DNA of 64,000 bases, from the NCBI RefSeq assembly GCF_016595215.1, contig NZ_JAENHK010000010.1:186001-250000 (forward strand), in the 5' to 3' direction. The stretch's first letter is position 1. The number at the start of each line of letters is the position of its first letter. Shown piece after piece: positions 29,278 to 37,519 of the stretch. Source of the DNA: Chryseobacterium paridis. Its GTDB lineage: Bacteria > Bacteroidota > Bacteroidia > Flavobacteriales > Weeksellaceae. The translations under genes were made by a program, and so were the position numbers. The notes below the pieces were generated by a model, which was not told the origin of the DNA, made no database searches, and saw only the letters and a list, made by a program, of their open reading frames with translations.

Positions 29278-31212
29278 ATGAAGACCCAGAAAGTAATTTT
29301 TTTACTACTTATGATGGTATCCTCGTTTCTGTTTGCTCAGAAAGGAGAATACACAATTACAAAAACAAAACCATTTTTTGACGTTGAAAACCTCAAAGAT
29401 GACCAATCGGTTGAGTGGGGGTACCTTTCAGTTCCTGAAAGCTGGATCGCTCCGTCAAGCAAAATAAAAATAGCATATGTTGTTTTAAAAAAGAAAAAAC
29501 AATCCACTCAAAAGCCTCTGGTATATATAGAAGGTGGACCAGGACAATCCGGGGTAGGTGCGTTTGGATATTTTAGGAATCATCCTCTAAGAGACTACTC
29601 AGATATCATATTGGTGGATGCAAGAGGAGTGGGGAATTCGCTACCTAAATTATGCCCGGAACTAGGAACGGAAATATTTAAAATTTTATCTTCAAACGAA
29701 TCTTCAACAGCAGATGAGAAAAACAGGTCATTTGCCGCAATGAACTGTAAAAATGAGCTGATAAGAAAAGGGATTGACCCTGCTAACTATAGCAGTATCA
29801 ATATCGCCAATGATCTTCATGCGCTTAAAAAGGCTTTACATTATGACAAATGGAATGTACTTGGAGTTTCATATGGGACTTATATTTCGCAGGTATACGC
29901 CAATTCATTTCCTGAAGATTTCAATAAAATGATTCTGGATTCTCCGGTTGATAATATCTCTGAATATTATAACAAGATCAATGATCATTATGTCAAAGAA
30001 CTCAATATATTTTTTGCTAAATGTAAGCAAAACCCGGCGGTAAATAAAAAATTCCCAAATCTTGAAAAGACCTATTATGAAGTAATAGAAGATCTGGCTA
30101 AAAATCCATTAACGGTAGGAGTTCCTAAAGATCTTCTGGAAAAAGGTAGCTTTACTTTTAATAGCGAAGATTTTAAAATTGTAATTCACCAGGCTTTATA
30201 CACGAAGCAATTAATAGAGGTATTACCCGTTATCATTACCTTATTTCATAAAAGAGATGCCGAAACACTCAGCTCAATTGTAGGTGTATTTTCTGGCGTT
30301 TTTAAAGCATTGGACTTTGGGACCTATTATAGTATGGTACTTAATGATGCGATTCCTTATAATTCATTGAAGTATTATGATGAGGATGCAGCGAATTATC
30401 CCGGATTAAAAGGGGGATTATCATTTTATAGAGCCGACTTTCTTGTGGGCAGCCAGTGGAATAATAATAAACAGGTTCCGCAAAATATATTAGACTATGG
30501 AAAGATGTCTAAAATTCCAACGATGATTATGGGAGGAGAATTTGATCCTATTACTCCTGTTTCAAATGCACAATCCCTGGCAGGACTACTGAAAGCCCAA
30601 CTGATCATCTTCAAAAATGAAGGACATGCTCTCTTATTTGGAAAGGAAGGAAGTGATCTTATCAATAATTTCATCAATGATAAAACGCCTTTGAATTCAG
30701 GCAGTACACAAGTTATTAATTCCCCGGAAGTGAGGTTTATCACAGACATTCATATCAACTCAGGAATTACCAAATTAGCCATGTTATTATTTGGTGGCTT
30801 TGATATTCTAAAAGTTGCTCCGTTGATTCTAGCTTATGGAATTTTATTAGTTGCCATTATTTTCTTTTCTGTAAGTATATGGAGAAGACGAAAGGTAGAC
30901 AAGCTAATCATGAAAGCTTTCTACGGGATACTTATCATTAATTGTATCATAGGAGTAGTACTTATGGCGGGGCTTATCTATGCGATCGTTTATTCCAATA
31001 ATACGAATTTTTTTATATGTGCTTTTGGTATTCCCGAAAAGTTTATCAATTTATTTTATTTGTTAAAAGTACATATGATCCTATTCGGTTTATCATTCAT
31101 ACTATTTTTGGTAACCTACAGACAACTTACATATAAGATCATTGTCATTTCAGTACTATTTTCATTTATATTAATCCTTTCGTATTTCTATTACTGGGGG
31201 TTCTTTAGTTAA
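29278..31212 (+). CDS. secreted/membrane S33-type alpha/beta-hydrolase peptidase
   Basis: 644 residues. Signal peptide at 1-21 (ends L-F-A-Q). The hydrolase part has the oxyanion segment E-G-G-P-G-Q-S-G, D-A-R-G-V-G-N-S, the nucleophile G-V-S198-Y-G-T, an acid at D423 in G-G-E-F-D-P-I-T-P and the catalytic His at H450 in N-E-G-H. This is the layout of tripeptidyl-aminopeptidase or proline-iminopeptidase-like S33 enzymes. Unusually, after about residue 505 it continues into roughly four hydrophobic segments to the C-terminus, anchoring it in the inner membrane with the enzyme facing the periplasm. It lies 74 bp after the last NRPS. Processing of an exported precursor peptide, or cleavage of the product for self-protection, are possible roles; neither is shown by sequence. 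Confidence 0.8.
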   Translation: MKTQKVIFLLLMMVSSFLFAQKGEYTITKTKPFFDVENLKDDQSVEWGYLSVPESWIAPSSKIKIAYVVLKKKKQSTQKPLVYIEGGPGQSGVGAFGYFRNHPLRDYSDIILVDARGVGNSLPKLCPELGTEIFKILSSNESSTADEKNRSFAAMNCKNELIRKGIDPANYSSINIANDLHALKKALHYDKWNVLGVSYGTYISQVYANSFPEDFNKMILDSPVDNISEYYNKINDHYVKELNIFFAKCKQNPAVNKKFPNLEKTYYEVIEDLAKNPLTVGVPKDLLEKGSFTFNSEDFKIVIHQALYTKQLIEVLPVIITLFHKRDAETLSSIVGVFSGVFKALDFGTYYSMVLNDAIPYNSLKYYDEDAANYPGLKGGLSFYRADFLVGSQWNNNKQVPQNILDYGKMSKIPTMIMGGEFDPITPVSNAQSLAGLLKAQLIIFKNEGHALLFGKEGSDLINNFINDKTPLNSGSTQVINSPEVRFITDIHINSGITKLAMLLFGGFDILKVAPLILAYGILLVAIIFFSVSIWRRRKVDKLIMKAFYGILIINCIIGVVLMAGLIYAIVYSNNTNFFICAFGIPEKFINLFYLLKVHMILFGLSFILFLVTYRQLTYKIIVISVLFSFILILSYFYYWGFFS

Positions 31213-31248
31213 TATCATTTTTAGTCTCTAATTATTATCCTAATTATT

Positions 31249-32493
31249 ATGAAAAAAATAGCATTTATAAATTGTTTTTTCGGGAAAACCTGGCCGGACT
31301 ATTTTGATTATTTCCTGAAAGGCTGTGAATATAATCCAACCATAGATTTTTACATTTTTACCAATATTGCTCCTAAATACAAAATAAAGAATGTTCATTT
31401 CATTAAGTTTGATTTACAAAAGTTTAATGAAATGGCAACTGAAAAACTAAAAATTTCGGTCAACGTAAAGGATGCCTATAAACTGTGTGACTTTAAGCCT
31501 TTGTATGGGGAGATCCTACAAGAATATATTTCAAAGTATGATTTTTGGGGATATTGTGATGTAGATTTAATGTTTGGGAACATACGAGCATTTGTTACCC
31601 ATGATATGCTAAATGAATATGATGTCATTTCTCCTGTGGATAAATATCCTGCCGGATTCTTTACCTTATACAGAAATACTCCTTTTATAAATAAAATATT
31701 CAGGCTAAGTAAGGACTTTAAGAAAATAGTACAAAGTGACAGGCATTTCTGCTTCGATGAATGTAACTTTGAATTTAATACCGTTCAGACACAGGACATA
31801 CAATATATTGATTCTGAAATAGAAAGTATGGCCTTATTATTACGGAAGTTGGAAATAAGTAATAAAATCAGATATTTCCATGCGGATATGGCTCAGGAAT
31901 TTTTACACAGTAGAAATGCCCATATATGGAGAGATGGAAATATTTATGACCTTATTACAGAAAAACATTATCTATTAATTCATTTTATTAATATTAAAGG
32001 TTTACCTACCTTCCATATAGAAAAATACACAAAGACAGAAGTAAACAAACGAGAGGTATTTTATATATCGCCTCAATTTCTTGGCAGGGATTTAAAAAGG
32101 AAATTTAATTTCCAGCTATTTATCAGCCCCTATCAGAAGAAGGTTAGAAATTTCATGTCGAAGACGTATGCTATTGCATTAAAACGGCCTTATGCTTTTC
32201 CTTTTATAGAAGATACGCCATATAGATCTGCCAATCAGGAGATCTTCTTTTATAAGAAATCTGAAAAAAGTGTGATTATGCTTACCTCAACAAGTACTTT
32301 GGACAATTATATGTACAGTGAAATTTTTCTTTATCAAATCAAAGAAAATCATTACTTCTGTTGGAATAAGATTGATAAAATTCAATATTTTGCTAAGTTT
32401 CATTATCTAAAAGGAGAGGAGAAAGCCTATAAAATTGAAATAGAAGATCTCAATCTCACAGAAAGAGGAACAATGTATTTAATGAATAAATAG
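31249..32493 (+). CDS. DUF6625-like putative glycosyltransferase
   Basis: 414 residues, no signal peptide. The N-terminal 220 residues look like a GT-A type nucleotide-sugar fold: K-K-I-A-F-I-N-C-F-F-G-K first strand, a D-F-K-P-L-Y-G segment, and D-F-W-G-Y-C-D-V-D with a D-x-D metal motif, then D-V-I-S-P-V-D-K. I associate this pattern with the DUF6625 group, often found in surface polysaccharide loci; the assignment is from memory of the pattern. The C-terminal 150 residues are not recognised. It lies 36 bp after the peptidase, so it may be a second glycosyltransferase tailoring the peptide. Confidence 0.6.
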   Translation: MKKIAFINCFFGKTWPDYFDYFLKGCEYNPTIDFYIFTNIAPKYKIKNVHFIKFDLQKFNEMATEKLKISVNVKDAYKLCDFKPLYGEILQEYISKYDFWGYCDVDLMFGNIRAFVTHDMLNEYDVISPVDKYPAGFFTLYRNTPFINKIFRLSKDFKKIVQSDRHFCFDECNFEFNTVQTQDIQYIDSEIESMALLLRKLEISNKIRYFHADMAQEFLHSRNAHIWRDGNIYDLITEKHYLLIHFINIKGLPTFHIEKYTKTEVNKREVFYISPQFLGRDLKRKFNFQLFISPYQKKVRNFMSKTYAIALKRPYAFPFIEDTPYRSANQEIFFYKKSEKSVIMLTSTSTLDNYMYSEIFLYQIKENHYFCWNKIDKIQYFAKFHYLKGEEKAYKIEIEDLNLTERGTMYLMNK

Positions 32494-32520
32494 AAACATA
32501 AATAAAAGAATATATATATA

Positions 32521-32913
32521 ATGTTACCTGCAGATTATAATAAGATTAAAACATACGAAATTTTTAAAATATTCTTCCAGCACTACGAACCAAAAAAAAC
32601 TGTACAGGAAGTTGATTGCGAAAATTTGGATTTTGTAACGCTACACAACATCCTGTCTTCAACTTTTCAAGTTGAAAATGTGGTTGGGAAAAAAAGTATT
32701 GACGATCTGACAAACAGTACTTTACCTGCAATCGCATTTTTAAATATAAACGGTGGAAGCTTTGCTGTAGTAAGTGAAATAACTGAAGGCTATGTAAAAT
32801 GGACTTCTCCTCAATATGGTGAACAGAAAAACAGCATGAACTTATTTAAGAAAATCTATAGCGGCTTGGTATTGACACATATTGTGGAAAAAGAAATGGA
32901 TAAAATTATGTAA
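32521..32913 (+). CDS. small protein, possibly degenerate C39-peptidase-like
   Basis: 130 residues, no signal peptide or membrane segment. The middle (about 75-115) has L-P-A-I-A-F-L-N-I-N-G-G-S-F-A-V-V-S followed by a short beta-rich stretch with W-T-S-P-Q-Y-G, which is reminiscent of the His-containing half of C39 bacteriocin-processing peptidases (L-P-x-I-A-x-...-x-H-F-V-V). The catalytic His position is Ser or Phe here and no matching catalytic Cys is evident, so it is unlikely to be an active protease. It is the last gene of the block, 27 bp after the putative glycosyltransferase and 38 bp before the hairpin terminator. Function unknown; binding a peptide leader or product is a guess. 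Confidence 0.55.
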   Translation: MLPADYNKIKTYEIFKIFFQHYEPKKTVQEVDCENLDFVTLHNILSSTFQVENVVGKKSIDDLTNSTLPAIAFLNINGGSFAVVSEITEGYVKWTSPQYGEQKNSMNLFKKIYSGLVLTHIVEKEMDKIM

Positions 32914-32951
32914 TGATAGATTTTCATAAAAAAATAACATAACAACCGAAT

Positions 32952-32989
32952 AATAAATCGGCTTAAACTTTTGTTTAAGCCGATTTATT
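32952..32989. terminator. bidirectional hairpin terminator
   Basis: Arms AATAAATCGGCTTAAAC (32952-32968) and GTTTAAGCCGATTTATT (32973-32989) pair perfectly over 17 bp with a TTTT loop. A/T-rich arms give a U-tract on either strand. It lies between the + strand NRPS block and the convergent aldo/keto reductase, whose stop codon is almost in contact with it, and should stop both. Confidence 0.9.
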
Positions 32990-32992
32990 TAT

Positions 32993-33898
32993 CTAATCTA
33001 CCCTCGCAATAAACCCGGGAACCCCAGTTTTCACCACTTGATTATATCTTTGCCTGGTTTCAATACGATTAATTTCATCAAATGCATATTGCGGTAAAAA
33101 ATCTACATCAAAATTCTCATTTGCACGAGCCCTGGTTTTGGGCGTTGTAAGTAAAGCGGTTCCACGTTGGGCCGCCCAACCAAGTAGCACCTGTGCCGGG
33201 GTCTTTCCAATATCTGTAGCAATCTTTAGAATAACAGGATCTTCCAGTAAGCCCGGCCTTATTCCATGACCCAGTGGAGCAAAAGCTAAAAAGACAATAT
33301 CACTTTCTTTACAAAAGTTCAAAAGCTCTGTTTCTGGTAAATAAGGATGTGATTCTATCTGAACCACTGTAGGTTTGATCCTTGCGGATTCGTAAATAGG
33401 AGAAAGCAGCTCCAAACTTACATCAGATAATCCGATATTTTTCACTTTTCCAATATCTACAAGCTTTTCCATTGCTTTCCATGTATCTAATAAAGTGACA
33501 TCTTTATCATAGATGGTATTGCCATTTTCATCCCGAGGATCCTGATCATCTCCCGGTTGAAATGCAAATGGAGTGTGAATAAGATAAGCATCCAGATAGT
33601 CAAGCCCCAATCTTTCCAGACTGGCGTCCAAAGCAGCTTCAACCCTTTCAGGGCGATGGTTGATATTCCATAATTTTCCGGTTACAAAGATATCTTCACG
33701 ACGAATGCCAGTTGCTGCAAGCCCCTCGCGTAGTGCGATACCTACTTCATTTTCATTTTGGTATCGCTCTGCACAGTCAAAATGTCTGAATCCTGCTTCT
33801 AGAGCATCGACAGTTGCACTTATTGTTAAAGCTTTATCTGGAATCAATGTTCCAAACCCAAGTACCGGCATTCCAATTTTATTATTTACTGTTTCCAT
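32993..33898 (-). CDS. aldo/keto reductase
   Basis: 301 residues, the usual length for the family. G-F-G-T opens the barrel. The catalytic tetrad is visible: D41 and Y46 in F-D-C-A-E-R-Y, K75 in V-T-G-K-L-W and H108 in Y-L-I-H. The C-terminal NADPH-binding signature is present as T-P-A-Q-V-L-L-G-W-A and later L-L-T-T-P-K-T. It reduces an aldehyde or ketone with NAD(P)H; the substrate is not evident. It is convergent to the NRPS block and divergent from the LytS-like gene, so it is probably an independent housekeeping or stress gene rather than a tailoring enzyme, although a biosynthetic role cannot be excluded. Confidence 0.92.
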   Translation of the reverse strand: METVNNKIGMPVLGFGTLIPDKALTISATVDALEAGFRHFDCAERYQNENEVGIALREGLAATGIRREDIFVTGKLWNINHRPERVEAALDASLERLGLDYLDAYLIHTPFAFQPGDDQDPRDENGNTIYDKDVTLLDTWKAMEKLVDIGKVKNIGLSDVSLELLSPIYESARIKPTVVQIESHPYLPETELLNFCKESDIVFLAFAPLGHGIRPGLLEDPVILKIATDIGKTPAQVLLGWAAQRGTALLTTPKTRARANENFDVDFLPQYAFDEINRIETRQRYNQVVKTGVPGFIARVD

Positions 33899-33992
33899 TT
33901 TATATAATGTATTTGGATAAATTGTTTATCTGAAATTTTTGGAGTATTCCTTTTTCCTATTACAAATGTCAATAGAATTTCCAGGGTAGTTA

Positions 33993-34008
33993 TGTGACCC
34001 AGATCACA
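33993..34008. promoter_or_regulatory. CRP/FNR-family type operator, TGTGA-N6-TCACA
   Basis: TGTGACCCAGATCACA is a perfect inverted repeat of TGTGA around a 6-bp spacer, identical in its half-sites to the classic CRP operator. It lies in the 289-bp divergent region, 95 bp before the aldo/keto reductase start and 180 bp before the LytS-like start. Bacteroidota encode Crp/Fnr-family regulators, so a real site is plausible. Which of the two genes it controls is not clear. Confidence 0.6.
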
Positions 34009-34069
34009 ATTTAGTGTAAGATAATTGAGTACAATGAAAAGGCTGAAGAAGTCTTTCCTTTAGAAGAAA

Positions 34070-34082
34070 TTTAGTATAGTAA
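34070..34082 (+). repeat. 13-bp motif TTTAGTATAGTAA, copy 1
   Basis: TTTAGTATAGTAA, 106 bp upstream of the LytS-like gene; repeated exactly at 36042-36054 upstream of the PorT-like gene. May be a shared regulator site or promoter element. Confidence 0.45.
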
Positions 34083-34187
34083 ATAAGCAGTCTTGTATAA
34101 TTTATTTCTAAGATCGTAAAAATTGCTTTTATTTTGCATGTTCTTAAGACTATAAATTAGTAAATAATACATCTTGAGAATATAGTC

Positions 34188-35273
34188 ATGAAGGAAAACT
34201 TTAATCTAATTTTTAAAGAAAAACAGGTAAAAGATGATTTTTTGCTGAGGTTTCTTGTAGATGGAAAGTATAGAATAATCCGACATCTTTTAAGCTTTTC
34301 ATGTATTTTGTTTTTCATGACCGCGGGAAGAAGATGGGGAGAGTTCGATGGTATTTATGATCATTTGGACTGGATCTTTAATGTATCATTATTATCGCTC
34401 CTGTTCTATTTTAATATGTATATATTAATTCCAAAATTTCTTTATAAAGGAAAATCGATTAATTACCTGATTATTTTATGTTTTTCGGTTCTTATTGGAT
34501 GCAGCTTTTTACTCATTCATAGAAAGGTTTTACTGGAAAGTCATCGTTTACTTCCTGCTATAAACATAAAAAATTCACTGCTGGAAGTTTTAGTTGTTAC
34601 CTGTTTTTTAATACCCATCATTTTGTTTTCGAGTGGGCTGAAATTGTTTCAGCACTGGATGGCAGATATTGAAAAATTTTATGAATTGAAAAAAAAATCA
34701 GCAGAAAGCGAATTAATAGCTTTAAGAAACCAGATACAACCTCATTTTCTATTCAATATGCTTAATAATATTAACATTCTTACCAGAAGAGATCCTAAAA
34801 AAGCCTCCTATATTATTTTGAAACTTTCAGATTTTTTAAGGCGACTTTTATATGAAGATAACGAGAATGAAGTGTATATTTCTTCAGAGATCAAGTTTAT
34901 GGATGATTATCTGAGTCTTGAAAAAATCAGAAGAGACAATTTTGAATACACGATAAAATATTGTGAAGATCAAATTAGAGATGTAAAAATCCCACCTAAT
35001 ATTTTCCTTATTTTAATTGAGAATGCGATTAAACACAGTATGGATTCATCAGACGGATCGTACATAGATGCCGTATTATTAATTGAAAATGGATTTCTAA
35101 AAGTTCATGTGGTCAATTCAGTTCCTACCGTGAGTATCACTAAAAATAAAGAGAGTGGTGTAGGCTTAAATAATATGCAGAGACGGTTAGAGCTGATTTA
35201 TAAAGATACCTACTCGTTGAAGTCGAGCAGGACTAAAGATGAATATATGACCACTTTAAAGCTTCCGTTATGA
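34188..35273 (+). CDS. LytS-like sensor histidine kinase
   Basis: 361 residues. About four transmembrane segments occupy residues 20-160, with little extracytoplasmic sequence, then a short coiled region and a His_kinase domain with the phospho-acceptor Q-P-H186-F-L-F-N. The ATPase has N-I-F-L-I-L-I-E-N-A-I-K-H (N box) and G-V-G-L-N-N-M-Q-R-R-L (G box). This is the LytS/YehU type without HAMP or PAS domains. Its last bases overlap the start of the response regulator gene by 4 bp (ATGA), so the two form a pair. It sits between the NRPS and PKS loci and could regulate either. Confidence 0.92.
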   Translation: MKENFNLIFKEKQVKDDFLLRFLVDGKYRIIRHLLSFSCILFFMTAGRRWGEFDGIYDHLDWIFNVSLLSLLFYFNMYILIPKFLYKGKSINYLIILCFSVLIGCSFLLIHRKVLLESHRLLPAINIKNSLLEVLVVTCFLIPIILFSSGLKLFQHWMADIEKFYELKKKSAESELIALRNQIQPHFLFNMLNNINILTRRDPKKASYIILKLSDFLRRLLYEDNENEVYISSEIKFMDDYLSLEKIRRDNFEYTIKYCEDQIRDVKIPPNIFLILIENAIKHSMDSSDGSYIDAVLLIENGFLKVHVVNSVPTVSITKNKESGVGLNNMQRRLELIYKDTYSLKSSRTKDEYMTTLKLPL

Positions 35274-35971
35274 AATGTATAGTCATTGATGATGAACCTG
35301 TTGCCCGAATGGGGATGGAAGATTTAATAATGGACTCTCCAGGTCTCACATTTTTGCGTGCTTTTAATAGTACAATTGGTGTTGAAGAATATCTGAAAAC
35401 CCATGAAGTAGATATTATTTTTTTAGACATTGAAATGCCTGTCAGAAGTGGAATTGAATTTGCACCGTTAGTACCTCCTGAAACACTGCTTGTATTCACT
35501 ACAGCTTATCCTCATTATGCCATTGAAAGCTATGAATTAGATGCAATGGATTATCTTCTGAAGCCGATATCACAGGAACGCTTTAATAAAACCGTATCTA
35601 AGGCAGCAAGTTATCTTGCACTCCTGAAAAATGATAAATATAGTATTGAAAATACTTCTGATGACCATATTATTGTTCGGGCGGATAAACGTTTTCATAA
35701 ATTATTCTATAATAATATTACCCATATAGAAGCCCTGAAAGATTATGTTATTATTTATACAGCTGATGAAAAACGACATATCACCTGGATGAATCTCAAG
35801 AATATGTATTTAAAATTGCCTCAGGACCAATTTATCAGAATCAGCAGAAGCCATATTGTAAATAATCGATTTGTTACGTCTTTTGATAACACCACTGTGT
35901 GGATTAAGGAAATTGAAATAACCTTAGGGAAAAGCTTTAGGGATGATTTCTTTGCCAAACATTCTCTGTAA
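35270..35971 (+). CDS. LytTR-family response regulator
   Basis: 233 residues. The receiver domain (1-120) has the acidic pair in V-I-D-D-E, phospho-acceptor D53 in F-L-D-I-E-M-P, Thr in T-T-A-Y and Lys in L-L-K-P-I. The C-terminal half (about 135-233) is a LytTR DNA-binding domain, with the I-E-A-L-K-D-Y-V-I-I-Y segment and the F-I-R-I-S-R-S-H-I-V-N end motif. Partner of the overlapping LytS-like kinase. LytTR proteins bind pairs of short direct repeats; the TTTAGTATAGTAA repeat in this region is a candidate to test. Confidence 0.94.
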   Translation: MKCIVIDDEPVARMGMEDLIMDSPGLTFLRAFNSTIGVEEYLKTHEVDIIFLDIEMPVRSGIEFAPLVPPETLLVFTTAYPHYAIESYELDAMDYLLKPISQERFNKTVSKAASYLALLKNDKYSIENTSDDHIIVRADKRFHKLFYNNITHIEALKDYVIIYTADEKRHITWMNLKNMYLKLPQDQFIRISRSHIVNNRFVTSFDNTTVWIKEIEITLGKSFRDDFFAKHSL

Positions 35972-36041
35972 GCTGATTATCCCTTTTATTATTCCGGTTC
36001 TTATCGTAAAATAATCGTTATTCCCATCAGATATTTTCGAG

Positions 36042-36054
36042 TTTAGTATAGTAA
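36042..36054 (+). repeat. 13-bp motif TTTAGTATAGTAA, copy 2
   Basis: Exact copy of 34070-34082, 83 bp upstream of the PorT-like gene. A looser copy, TGTAGTATAATAT (10 of 13), lies at 37026-37038 in the region upstream of the PKS gene. Confidence 0.45.
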
Positions 36055-36136
36055 TTAGGTGGATATGTATAATTCTCGGTATTTACAATTTCATCACCAT
36101 GTAACTTTACCAGAATTACACATTAAATATACTATT

Positions 36137-36706
36137 ATGAGAAAAATGTTTTTTGCAATCTTGTTGTTTGCAGGTTTAGCGGAAGGAAGTGCTCAATTGC
36201 ATTTAGGAGCAAAAGCAGGCGCCAATCTTACAAAAATTGATGGGGAGGCTTTCAGGGATAAATTCGCACTGGGGTATCAGTTGGGAGGATATGCTTATTA
36301 TGATTTTTCAAAAGCTTTTGGATTGCAGCTGGAGGTTCAGTTTAATCAATCCAATACGAAGATCGAAGAAAGATATTCAGAAGTTCTTTTTAATGTCTTT
36401 GATAAAAAGAAAAAGCTGAACTATATTTCTGTACCGGTTTTGCTACGCCTTAATACCAAGGGACTGATAACCATAGTAGGAGGCCCTCAATTTAGTTTTT
36501 TAGCCAATAGTGATGAGACCACTCTTCAAAACAGTAAGCGCCTTTTTAAGAAAACAGATTTTGGTCTGGTTGCAGGCGTTGAAGTCAATTTCAAACCATT
36601 TATATTGTATGGCAGATACACCTGGGGCTTTAGTAAAATAAGTGAAATTGGTGATTCTCCAAAAAGCAGACAAATCCAGATTGGGTTGGCCGCAAATATT
36701 TTCTAA
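36137..36706 (+). CDS. PorT-like outer-membrane beta-barrel protein
   Basis: 189 residues from the ATG chosen here. The frame is open further upstream to a GTG at 36059, but that extension adds 26 residues in front of an obvious signal peptide (M-R-K-M-F-F-A-I-L-L-F-A-G...G-S-A-Q), so the ATG is the better start. The mature part opens with L-H-L-G-A-K-A-G-A-N-L-T-K, the hallmark of the PorT/OMP_b-brl_2 family, and consists of alternating hydrophobic strands consistent with a small 8-strand barrel. Located 165 bp after the response regulator and probably controlled separately. Function unknown; such barrels are common in Bacteroidota envelopes. Confidence 0.85.
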   Translation: MRKMFFAILLFAGLAEGSAQLHLGAKAGANLTKIDGEAFRDKFALGYQLGGYAYYDFSKAFGLQLEVQFNQSNTKIEERYSEVLFNVFDKKKKLNYISVPVLLRLNTKGLITIVGGPQFSFLANSDETTLQNSKRLFKKTDFGLVAGVEVNFKPFILYGRYTWGFSKISEIGDSPKSRQIQIGLAANIF

Positions 36707-37264
36707 TACATGAGCCCGTTATTTTGATTGTCTGAAACAAATATCACCAGAATTTATCAGTTAATTAATAAAATGTGAACAGCATAAAATTATGCCGATA
36801 AACCAAATTTAGGGCTGCAGGCTGAAGATTTAGGATACTCTATTATGGTGTTTCACCGTAACATGAAAAATGATATTAATAAAGGTTAAAAATGAAATCA
36901 GCAATGGATTTTTATTTTTAGCCTTTTTAATTCCAAATCATCGATTAGGTCATATCTGACTATATAGTTAAGCAATAAAGCTTTACGGTTGAAAAAAAAT
37001 TCACCTCGATGTGATTATTATTATGTGTAGTATAATATTAGTCTAAAAGCTTTATAATGAATAAACTAACTTAAATATCTCAAATTGTTATGCGTAATTT
37101 AATTAAACAACCTTATAATTTAATATTATTTTAATGCTGTTTGTATTGATAAAAAACTTACATTAGCATATCACCAAAATGAGACATAAAGAACAAAAAA
37201 GTATGAAATGCCCATAAATACGGGCTTTGCATGTTAAAACTATATGAACAAAAATTAAATTTCT

Positions 37265-37399
37265 ATGAAAAATGTGCCAACACAAAAAAAAATTAAACAC
37301 CTGTTCAGGATGTTTGATATTTTCAATCCTAACCTGAACGAATTTTCATCTACGGATCACATTCACTCTTCCAAAATATTGAATACAATACGGCATTAA
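37265..37399 (+). CDS. possible 44-residue peptide ORF
   Basis: ATG at 37265, stop TAA at 37397-37399. The peptide starts M-K-N-V-P-T-Q-K-K, has a hydrophobic patch L-F-R-M-F-D-I-F-N-P and ends T-I-R-H. No signal peptide, no Cys and no recognised family. It is on the same strand as the PKS, 120 bp upstream. It may be a chance ORF, a leader peptide or a small regulator; nothing beyond an open frame and position supports it. Confidence 0.25.
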   Translation: MKNVPTQKKIKHLFRMFDIFNPNLNEFSSTDHIHSSKILNTIRH

Positions 37400-37461
37400 T
37401 TATCTACTGCTAAATACCCTATAGAATACACTTAGCGTGAGGCTATTTTAGAACAACCCAA

Positions 37462-37494
37462 TGATTGCGCAATCAGGTGGGCAGGATAGCTTAT
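37462..37494 (+). promoter_or_regulatory. 14-bp palindrome overlapping possible PKS promoter
   Basis: TGATTGCGCAATCA (37462-37475) is a perfect palindrome 45 bp upstream of the PKS start codon. Its TTG (37465-37467) is followed after 19 bp by TAGCTTAT (37487-37494), a partial match to the Bacteroidota -7 box TAnnTTTG at the right spacing. An operator overlapping the -33 element would suit repression of the PKS gene. The -7 match is imperfect. Confidence 0.4.
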
Positions 37495-37519
37495 TTCTAT
37501 TTTTTAAAAATATATAAAC

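Larger units (their letters stand above)
36707..37519 (+). other. 813-bp region without a large gene, upstream of PKS
   Basis: Very AT-rich. I see no tRNA, hairpin terminator or mobile-element end. It contains a loose copy of the 13-bp motif (37026-37038), a 44-codon ORF (37265-37399) and a 14-bp palindrome beside a possible promoter (37462-37494). Its length suggests a long regulatory region for the PKS gene, or remains of lost genes. Confidence 0.6.

Noticed and set aside
32521..32913. Active C39 leader peptidase or RiPP component
   Set aside because: The expected catalytic Cys and His are not evident and no precursor peptide gene with a double-Gly leader was seen nearby.
33660..33920. Open frame on the + strand over the start of the aldo/keto reductase
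   Set aside because: It is antisense to a gene with an intact catalytic tetrad and shows no recognisable family.
36059..36136. Upstream GTG start for the PorT-like gene
   Set aside because: It would put 26 hydrophilic residues before a clear signal peptide; the ATG at 36137 is the better start.
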